Positions 55,340 through 64,000 of a stretch of DNA of 64,000 bases are shown piece by piece. Source of the DNA: Eupeodes corollae (Eukaryota > Arthropoda > Insecta > Diptera > Syrphidae); contig NC_079149.1 in the NCBI RefSeq assembly GCF_945859685.1, forward strand, positions 133,092,153 to 133,156,152, in the 5' to 3' direction. Position 1 is the first letter of the stretch. Every line of letters starts with the position of its first letter. Under the pieces are notes generated by a model. That model did no database searches and was not told the origin of the DNA. It saw only the letters and a list, made by a program, of their open reading frames with translations. A program made the position numbers and the translations under genes.

Positions 55340-58016
55340 CATGGGTATAGCTTGGTGCCTTTATTCTTTTCCCATTATGGCCTCGCCATATACATTAGGA
55401 ATTATATTTCTTATCAGCTTTTACCACAATATGGTATTTGCACCAGTTCCTTTTTTAATTATATGTGGCTTAAATTGTCCGTCGAATTCCAAATTCGTCG
55501 AAGCCCTAATTTAAACAGAGTATCAACTTCTCGTGAATTTGATGCTTTGTCTGATTCCATCCAAAGAATTGTTTCGTCCTATCCTCGTACTGAAATCGTT
55601 GGGACGGGCGATTTCAACTTACACAATTCTTCATGGCTTCAACATTCAGGCCAGACAACACCCGATGGAGAGTGTGCAGAAATCTTCACTGAGTTGAACC
55701 ACCTAACTCAGCTGGTCAACGAGCCCACCCGAATATCGAGGGTTGAAGGTCGAGCAGAAATCACTCTTGACTAGTTTCTTACCTCTGACCCTGATAAGTA
55801 CACAGTTAGTGTTCTATCTCCTCTAGGCACATCTGACCATTGTGTTATATCAGCAAATTTCTCGTGTTGAAACACGTATGGCAATACGAAAAAGCCAACT
55901 GGGACGGTCTCAATAATTACTTCTCAATAATTTACTAGTGACGCTGACGCCAGCGCTGATATGATCAAAGTTTAATTCTCCTTGGAATGAGAACTTTTAT
56001 ACCGAACAGGGTTAAAAGTATTAGACCAAGGAAAACGAAAGTATAAGACCAAGGAAAACGCATGGTTTGATGCGAGCTGTAAAGAGTTTATTAGGGCCAA
56101 AGAGGTAAGTTTCCGTTGCTATAAAACCAACCGTACTGAAGAAAGCCGCAAAAAGTTAAAACAAGCCAGGAAGGCCTGCAACGCCCATATTCGCCGGACC
56201 AAATTTATGCATGAACAAAAATTACGGCAAAAAATATTGCAATGTTCCAAAGGCAGTAAAAATGTTTGGTCATTTGTAAAAAACATGAGGAATTCTTCCT
56301 CTTCATCGGTTCCTACGTTCGTTGTCAATGACACAGCTTTTGTTATTTCTTTAGAGAAAGCTAATCTCTTTGCTAGGCAGTTCACCGCCAATTCGCCAAT
56401 TCTACGCTGCCAGTGAGTGTTATGACTTTGCCTGTACTTTAGCGAGTAAGTGATTCTAGCGGACCAATGTTTTTTCGCACTCGTACTGTGGCAAGAGTCG
56501 TTAGAGATCTAAATACACATAAATCCACTGGTTCGGATAGTATACTCGCCATCGTTCTGAAGAGGTGTTCTTCAACGCTGGCAAAACCACTGCGTAAGCT
56601 TTTTCATCTGTCCTACTCCTCAGGTCTTGTTCCGAGAGGACAGCAAACTCACCCTCTAATTCTGACCGATTGCACTTACGTCCCTTCTTTCCAAGGTCAT
56701 GGAAACGCTGATTAATTATCAGCTTAAAAAATATCTTGAAGATCGAAAGCTTCTTAATGACCGTCAGTACAGCTTTCGAACCAATAGGTCCACTGATGAT
56801 CTCATGGTTCATCTCACCGAACAGTGGAACAAATCTTTACATCGTTTTGGAGAAAGTAAGATTATTGCACTTGATATTTTAAAAGCATTTGATAGGGTTT
56901 GGCATCAGGCTCTCTTATCGAAAATGCGTGCTTTCGGTTTTCCCGAATCCCTTCTTCATCGGATTAGTAATTACCTCTCCGATCGTTCGATACAAGTAGT
57001 ATTGGATCGATTCAAGTCTGAAGTCCATAAAATAAATGCTGGTGTGCCCCAGGGCTCTGTTCTATCTCCAACACTTTTTCATTTTTATTAATGATCTCCT
57101 GACTGCAACTTCTAATCCAATACATTGTTTCGCTGACGATAGAACTCTTAGCTTTTCATATTCGTTTTCAGACTCACATCCCTCTTCTTCGGATGTGGAA
57201 CTGCAACGACAAAATATGATAAGCTCATTAAATTCTGACCTAAACGTGGAATTTAATGCTTCAAAAACGCAATGCTGTCTTGTATCGTTGAAGCGTTGCC
57301 ATTGCCATTATCCATGGATGGCACTTGCATCAATGAGGCTGAACTCCTCGATATTCTCGGTATGTGTGTCACCAACCACCTATTGTGGAATGGTCACATA
57401 CGCGATGTCGCCAAAAACTCCGCAAGGTGTTTGGGTTTCCTTAGGCGATGCAAGAAATATTTCAACCCTTCTGATCTGGCTGTTATCTACAAGACTTATA
57501 TACGTCCAAAGCTTGAGTATAACTCCCATCTCTGGACTGTTGCTCCTGCAACTTACTTAAGCCTCTTGGATAGTATTGAACGTAGAGCATTAAAATTGAT
57601 AGGTAATAATATCATCATAAGTTCATTTACTTCGCTTGAACATCGTCGTAAGGTTTCTTGTCTCACCCCTTTTTACCGATATTTTAACGGTTTATGCTCT
57701 AGTGAAATAGCCAGCTGCATTCCTCCCCTTAAACAATCCAACCTAATACTCGTACTTCTAGGAATGCTCATCAGTATACCCTGGATCCCAACTTCGGCCG
57801 TACTGTCAAATACAGAGATTCGTTCTTTAGCCGTACTACGCGAATGTGGAATGCCTTACCACACTCTGTCTTTCCCAGCCATTGCAATATTCAGGAATTC
57901 AATACCAATGTGCACCTACACCTACTTTTAACCCCTCTCTTCCTTTCCTAGTGCTCACACTGTGTCTACATAAAAAGGGTAGTAATTTCCCCTTGAGTTT
58001 GCGCTTGTTATAAAAA
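55340..58016 (+). mobile_element. Jockey/CR1-group LINE, copy 2, fuller than copy 1
   Basis: Endonuclease remnants: EIVGTGDFNLHNSSWLQHSG, then LVNEPTRISRVEGRAEITLD, then GTSDHCVISANF in another frame. RT: ARVVRDLNTHKSTGSD, KVMETLINYQL-like start at 56699, LNDRQYSFRTNRSTDDLM, ALDILKAFDRVWHQALLSKM, INAGVPQGSVLSPTLF and HCFADDRTLSFSY. The C-terminal domain (57272-57931) includes LLWNGHIRDVAKNSARCLGF and YIRPKLEYNSHLW. It ends GAGTTTGCGCTTGTTATAA near 57996-58014. Stops and frameshifts make it inactive. Compared with 6150-8120 it keeps the C-terminal ~600 bp that copy 1 lost. Confidence 0.88.
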
Positions 58017-58284
58017 AATCTTAACGAAAATCCTTGTACAAAAATGAAGAATCTAAGAGCCTACCTGTTTATCTGTCTATTGCAATATTCCAAAAGTCAT
58101 ATTCAATCCAGAAATGAAATGCATAAAATAATATACAATCCCATGACGGGGAACTTATTGCTAAGAAGTTGAACGTATCATTTATAGACAATCAGACGTA
58201 AACAATGTTTGAAAAATTAAAATTTCAAAGTCAATAAGATTTTGTAGTGTACTTATATGCACATGAAAATTTGTATAATATACA

Positions 58285-58335
58285 ATGCATACATATATAC
58301 ATATGTACATACATACATACATGCATATGTACATT
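58285..58335. repeat. ACAT-type microsatellite
   Basis: Runs of CATA/TACA units (TACATACATACATACATGCA) with a TATATA part. Surrounding sequence 58017-58815 shows no gene. Confidence 0.8.
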
Positions 58336-58815
58336 TTTCTCTTTCGCCTCAACTATTTGTTATGAAGCACAACAATAGAGGTATAGGGTGTTTTGTTAGT
58401 TGCATGAGAAGTTTCGATGGTGGTTGTTGTGCTGGTTTGACAGTTGAGAATGACAAACTGTGTTGAAGTTTATATTCATCATGCCAGATGAAAGGTTCCA
58501 AATTGTGGTTATTACCTTTAAAACAAATAAATCTGTTCCAAAAATTCATCACAGAACACTTTGTCCGAAGAATTGTGTTTAGTGATGAAGTTAATTTCTG
58601 GTTTAATGTGTAATAAAGCTTTAAAATTTCTCCTCACTGAACCGAAACTAAAGTGGGTCTCATTAATAATTTCTCATGGTGTATTACACCAGCCAATCCA
58701 GTGATCACATTTAATTTATAAACATGAGCATAGACCGAAGGAAAATAAATAGTACATACTTTTGTCATTCTTGCTCTTAATTCACAGACACAGTTAACTA
58801 TGACAGGATATTTCG

Positions 58816-59168
58816 TGTAGAATCACAAATACGCTCCAGCTTCGGCTTCACCTGACGTTTACGAGTTCAGCCATAGGAATTCAATGCATGCTATCACAAT
58901 GGAGCTTCAACCTCACGTTTCGTTTGAAAATCGTAAGGAAAAGAACGTAATGTAACATAATGTGACTCCAAACGGAAACTCTAGTTCAATTATCTGAACA
59001 TTTGTTTTGTCTGACAGCTCAACAGCTGCAGAAAAATGTCAACAAACAAAATATTTGTTTTTTGGAGGAATGAAATTTTTGAAATGTCATTCAAAGCAAC
59101 CTCAAAGTAGGCCCACCGTAACGCAGACGAAGACGAAGCCGAACTAAAGCGTGTTTGTGATTCAGCCA
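58816..59168 (-). mobile_element. MITE-C copy 2
   Basis: Reverse orientation of 33756-34096. It starts near GAATCACAAATACGCTCCAG and ends GCGTGTTTGTGATTCAGCCA. Internal blocks (GCTTCACCTGACGTTTACGA, GTAGGCCCACCGTAACGCAG) match copy 1. The left end is degraded. Confidence 0.8.
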
Positions 59169-59896
59169 TTACCTAGTTTGGCTACCAATCCCTTATTACA
59201 TATATAAATTAAAGGCAAACATTCCCAATTACAGAACCGTTTCGTAATTTTTGCTTTTCAAAACACCTTGGTTTATGCCAAAAAAAAACTTTAAACTTTT
59301 GATGCACTGGAAGTCAATATTCAAGCCATTACTGACGCCGTATGGGCGTTTTTTTTTTGGAAAACAGTGAAAAATTAGACCAATCGAATGGACTATGCAT
59401 ATGTAACTCATAGCCATGGAATGATCAACCAAATTATTATAATAACAAAAATAATTTTCAACAATATTTCAGTTTGTTTTACTTATTTAAACTCTTAAAA
59501 AAACACCCTTTAGTACACATTATTAAATTGAGGAATTCCATTTAACAGAATTATGTGTATTTCATATCATTGAAGTTGAGTATTTCATTAAAATGCAATC
59601 TGATTCTGAAGACTTAATATGATTTCTGAAATTTGCGATTTGTTTAAATAAAAAATCAATATTGTAGAGATTTGATAAGAAATATTTATGTACCTTGTAT
59701 GATAACTTGTGTGGATGTAATTTGTTTAATGAATTTATGAGTGAAGTAGAATCAAGAAATTTAAAATGTACCCAGAACAGTTTCCTTATAGGCGTCAGTT
59801 TAGTTTAGTTTTTATTTAAACTTCGAGATGTTTGAAATCTTGTTTAATAAAAGCACTTTATTAGATTGAGATGACAAGGGTCACTTGCTCTTAACT
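59169..59896. other. AT-rich spacer
   Basis: No gene or recognised repeat. Confidence 0.45.
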
Positions 59897-60362
59897 TACT
59901 TACTTACCAAAAGGTGGCGCTAGAATCCTGTTTGAACTAGGGCCTCACCCAACAAACTTCTCCTTCTAGTTCGGTCCCTAGCTATGTAGATGTTTCCAGT
60001 TGCGCACTCTAAGTTGGGTGAGGAAACTTTAAACTTGTGCTCTTCACCTGATCCGTGGTCTTTCTCTACTGTGCTGTCCTATAGGAGTCGATTCGAAGAC
60101 TTTCCGGGCAGGAGACTACGCTCTACGTAACCTAGTCATCTCAGTCGTTAAACTTTTAGCTTCCTGGCTAAATCTACGTCGCTGTACAGCCCGTAAATTA
60201 AGTCGTTCCATCTTCTACTCCACTCAACTTCTATCAATACGGGCCCATAGGTTATGCGAAGAACTTTTCTCTCGAAACGGCCCAAAGTGCTTTCATCATC
60301 AGCTTTTCTCATCGTCCATGCTTCTGCGCCGTATAGCAGGACTTTGGTAGCTCTTGTTTAAA
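59897..60362 (-). mobile_element. RTE-like LINE 3'-end fragment
   Basis: On -, this covers the last part of the ORF (the AEAWT-like block, from GGCGCAGAAGCATGGACGAT near 60330) and the 3' end with AGGTGGCGCTA and TAAGTAAGTAAG near 59900. It matches the 3' end of 45300-45730 in order. Strongly 5'-truncated, as usual for LINEs. Confidence 0.75.
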
Positions 60363-63169
60363 AACATATCGAAGAAACAAAACAATACGCTTTCTGGATT
60401 AAAATGAGATTTTATTTAGGCTCCAATTGAGAATGTCGATTATATGATCGGTGATCGACTTTTTTCGATTCTCGATTACTTTATTTCATATTGCGAGTGT
60501 CGATTGTAATCGAAAGGCTTCGAATCTTCGATTACTCGATCAATTGTTGTCGATCCCCATTTTCTGATAGATCTGTTTGGAAACTGGTTAAACTTGTTTA
60601 GCAAAATGTAAGATTTTTTAATTTTTTTTTAATTTTTCAGAAATATAAATGAACTATGTAGTTTTTGTAAGAAAGATCTGTTTAATAAATCTTACATTTT
60701 ATCTTCAAATTCCAGAGAAATAAAGGTGTCTCTAATATGCCTTCTTTTTCTGGCCATTTCTAGATTTTCTTGGTCGTTTTCAGTGTCGGTGTCACTACCG
60801 CTAAACTATAATTCTATTCCATTAATTTTAAGCATATATTCCATATATAGTGAAGTGAGAAATTGCCAACAAAACGATCCGCAGTAGCCAGATTTTTGTA
60901 TTTCAAAATTGGTACAGCTGAAAGAAGATCTGTCAGAATGATAATAATAAAAAAACACACAAATAGAAGAAAGTTTTGTGAAAATCAAATGTTAAAGTTA
61001 ACTTAGCAAAAAAAAACTAATAAAATGGACAATTTTTAAGAAGAAATGGTAAGAAAACATCTAGAAATTGAGATTCTATAAAAAAAAAATCATTTAACAA
61101 TTGCTTCAAGAATGGGGTTTGTTCGTAGACTACTACATTAACATGTGGTGTTGAAGCGAGCTCAAAGATCACCTCAATTCTTTATATATCTGAATCCAGT
61201 TGAAATAACCTTGATTTGACTATTCCCATCGGAGATCGGAGTCGAGTCAACATTTGAGAAGAAAAACCTGCGTGAAGGAGTTGGTTTGACAGATAATGCA
61301 TTATGGTCTGTTTATTTGCATGATTCTGTGCAAAAAATATAGTTATTAATCAAATTAAAAAAAATGGGCATGGAGTAGGTAGCATATTCTAATATGGTAC
61401 TGAACTAATCAGTTCTTCACACGAATCAAACTATCTCACTTGCACCTCACACATCGAAAACATCGAAACACCATTTGTGTTTTAGAAAGTACTGTCATAC
61501 TTAATCATTTTTAAATCTTGGAAACACCAAAAGATTTATTTGTTCTAAACTGTGATAAAACTTTGGGGGAATCATAGCAAAACTTAATTATCTTTTCTTT
61601 TGTTTTATCTTGCAACATAAGCCCAGTTAGTCCATTTTCATTAACAAAACTAAATAATATCAACAGTAATTGATTGATTTTTTGCCCAATGGAAAACACC
61701 TACAAAATTCCAAATGCACAACTACTCAATGAACACAGCCATCGAGATACAAATACAATATCAATCCAAAAATACTCCATTACCAAGATCGGAATCTCAG
61801 ACTGACATTTCGGTTTGCCTACAAACTAAGTACACACTAAATGTGAGAAAGTGTGCGTGAAATGATGCAATAATCAAATACATTCTCACATTTAGTGTTC
61901 CGGCCCATCAAAGTGCTTCATTATAGACTGCAGGCACATCTAAATGCTTTATTTTGAATGAAGTGCTGACATGGTCTTAAATTGGAAGATTTGTATAGCT
62001 TTTTAATTTCAATCCAAATAAATGTTGTTAATATATATATTACATATATAAAATAAGATTGATCAAATACATATTTAATGATTTATTAGTGCTGGTTTTT
62101 ATTTAATTAAATTATTTGCCAACGCAATATGAGTTGCAACTGGTTAAGTATAATTGGAAATGGACAAAAGTGTAATACAACACTTTGTAAAACGACAAAG
62201 CAGACAATTTTTTTAGGTGTAGTTGGCTTAGAGCATTTTCTCTGGCGACGTTAGAAGTTCAGATGGAAACAATAGGCGGATGCCTCCATATTTCTTTGTA
62301 CAGACAATGCTACAAGAAGTATACTTGTGAAGTTCCATTGCCAACTTTAGCTAGTTTAGATTCCTCAAATAAATTAGTATTTTTAGCATTTAAGCAGTTC
62401 GATAATTGCAAGACCAAATTTTAATTTTGTTTTTTGCAGGAATATTCCTGAAAATTTCTTTTTGAGGGACTATGTTAGAGTTAGAATTTCGTTTGTAGTT
62501 AGATTTTGAAATACAAATTTGAGGTAACCATGTTTTAAAAATAAGTTGCTTTGTGTAAAGCATTTTTAATATATACGTAACTCATTACATTTGTTATTAT
62601 TAGCAGCACTTTTATTAAAAATACACTTTAAACAATAATATGTAAACTTGAACTTTGGTAACTAAACATTTTTACGGAATGAATGAAAACTAAATTTTGG
62701 GTTAAACTGTGGGAATTCGCTAAAAAAAACTTCTTTACGTCAACAATAAACATGAATATCGATTATTTGATCTATTGAATGAGTTGTACATGAATTTAGA
62801 ACGATTTTTTCACGTTTTCATTTTGTGATATATGTCAACATTTTCATTTTATTTGTTCTGCATTTATTCAACTATAATCGTTCTGATTAGTTTTTTTAAC
62901 ATTGGTGTTCCTTTGATGCAAAGTTTTTTTTATAGCAAACACATGTGTGCATCCATCAATCAAGAATGTTATGGATAAGGTATTTTTCGATTATAACTCT
63001 TTTTTTTAAACTTAATATTTATTAATCAAAATGGAATTGAAGTATAGTAGCAAGCTTAAATCATTAAAAACAAACTATAAACATACTTGGATTAGTTAAA
63101 TTAATACAGATTTTGATTACTTGCAAACAAAATATTTGGGCCGTACATTAACGAAAATTTATAAGAATT
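60363..63169. other. AT-rich spacer
   Basis: No gene. A patch rich in TCGATT motifs lies at 60430-60560 and a small perfect hairpin at 61834-61898; otherwise AT-rich. Confidence 0.45.
61834..61898. repeat. perfect 16-bp inverted repeat, 33-bp loop
   Basis: ACACTAAATGTGAGAA (61834-61849) and its exact reverse complement (61883-61898). It could be a tiny MITE relic or a transcribed hairpin; nothing decides between them. Confidence 0.6.
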
Positions 63170-64000
63170 CAATAGAAAAAAATTGCGCTCGCACACTTAA
63201 TTTGATGGTTCTTCGAACGCATCTTTGATACAATAATTCGAGGTTAATTATGAAATTTAAAGAATTTCGTAGTGATTACTCTAAATTAGTGAATTAATTA
63301 CAAGAAAATGATGTTGAACATGTTTTTTTCAAGACAAAAATTCACAGTATTGAATTTGTTTGCGTAGTTCTGTTTCGAATTCAGCAAACGGTTGTTTTTC
63401 CCGTTGGACGATGGTGTTTTATTTGAATGGTTCCATGGTAACATTTTTTAACGGGACACAATAATTATCGAACGCTTGTAAAACATCATTTAATGTTCTT
63501 TCGATGTTCGGCAGAGCTTCTTCGCCTTCTGGAACCTCTTCAGGATTTTGTTCGTTGCTAACTATGCCACGAAGTGTTCAATCGTTGGGAAATAAAGTAC
63601 TATATATTTCCATAGCACGAGGACCGATCAACCAGAGAAAATTAGCTATTTTCGTTGGCTCCCCTTCGTCCATCTTACCATTTGCCATCATGAACATAAA
63701 GAATGTTCTCTTCCACATAGGCCATTCTTTAACAAGGTTGGAGCAGTTTAATTCAATTGGAAGTCTTTTATTTGCCATTGTCTTCTGACACCATGTAAGG
63801 CTTTTATAAATTAAAAACTTATTCTTCGCAGATTGTTTATTTTTTTTATTGGCGTCCTTCTTGTTCGGTAGTCAGACAATAACTGCATGTACTAAAACTT
63901 ACAAATGTCGTTTTAGCTTGCTAGCATATTGATGGGGTTACCAGCATTAAATTATTTGTGAATTTATAACATAAATTATTTGTACATTTATAACATAAAT
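63170..64000 (-). mobile_element. 5' end of a Ty3/Gypsy retrotransposon (LTR, primer-binding site, gag)
   Basis: On -, an LTR end (...CCTTACA, boundary at 63794) is followed at once by TGGTGTCAGAAG (63782-63793), the position and TGG start expected of a tRNA primer-binding site, then gag a few bases later. The LTR continues beyond the right window edge. The gag frame is broken and trails off near 63170. Confidence 0.7.
63200..63778 (-). pseudogene. Gypsy gag fragment, broken
   Basis: ATG at 63778 opens MANKRLPIELNCSNLVKEW, then WKRTFFMFMMANGK and KIANFLWLIGPRAMEIYSTL, the standard start of invertebrate Ty3/Gypsy gag (W--WK--F..., then ATFL--IGP...). A stop at about 63578 and another near 63430 interrupt the continuation, with blocks VLQAFDNYCVPLKNVTMEPF and FAEFETELRKQIQYCEF still readable. 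No pol in the window. Confidence 0.8.

Noticed and set aside
63504..63788. 94-residue + strand ORF
   Set aside because: It is the antisense of the Gypsy gag fragment, which has clear family motifs on the - strand.

Overview
The window looks like nuclear DNA of an insect, most likely a fly (Diptera). It is AT-rich with short-consensus introns, Q/N-rich coding tracts and a transposon load typical of flies: a DD41D 'rosa'-type mariner, BEL/Pao, Jockey/CR1- and RTE-like LINEs, hAT, Tc1, Harbinger and TTAA-flanked palindromic MITEs. I see no prokaryotic genes, no tRNA or rRNA and no CRISPR array. The species call is inference.

One host gene is clearly recognisable: the 3' part of SLC66A2 (PQLC1), a PQ-loop membrane protein, on the + strand. 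Its visible exons are 3238-3402, 3482-3636 and 14785 onward; the exons for the N-terminal half lie left of the window. The last intron is about 11.1 kb and holds two LINE copies, a mariner, a second mariner relic and a small dispersed repeat. The family-typical protein end is a TAG at 14866-14868. The same frame then stays open for another 601 codons, to a TGA at 16672, and then for 144 more codons, to a TAG at 17107, just before an AATAAA. The first stop is followed by CAGTTT, close to the known leaky CARYYA context, and the second is TGA followed by C. This is the main find: a candidate (double) stop-codon-readthrough gene that would add a long Cys/His-, Gln-, Asn- and Ser-rich tail to a small multi-pass membrane protein.

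From about 17.1 kb to the right edge the window is mostly transposable elements and AT-rich spacer. A Tc1-like element (18848-21448) carries a nested, internally deleted Harbinger element with 27-bp perfect terminal repeats (20221-21361). An RTE LINE on the - strand (about 23440-30120) is broken by a hAT element and by two oppositely oriented copies of a ~1 kb unnamed repeat, here 'Rep-A'. An 825-bp palindromic TTAA-flanked MITE lies at 31499-32323, and a lone arm of it at 37046-37310. A smaller repeat, 'Rep-B', occurs several times, and one copy is split by a TAA-flanked MITE, 'MITE-C'. A young BEL/Pao retrotransposon (37421-44065) has apparently identical LTRs, a 5-bp target duplication, a PHD finger in Gag and one in-frame TGA in Pol.

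Right of the BEL element are an RTE-like LINE, a decayed BED-finger hAT transposase, and a less AT-rich stretch (49840-51420) with a strong splice donor that may be a host 5' exon. These are followed by further Rep-A, Rep-B and MITE-C copies, a second Jockey/CR1 copy (55340-58016), a LINE 3' end (59897-60360) and the 5' end of a Ty3/Gypsy element entering from the right edge on the - strand. Repeat-family names Rep-A, Rep-B and MITE-C are mine and only label copies seen here.
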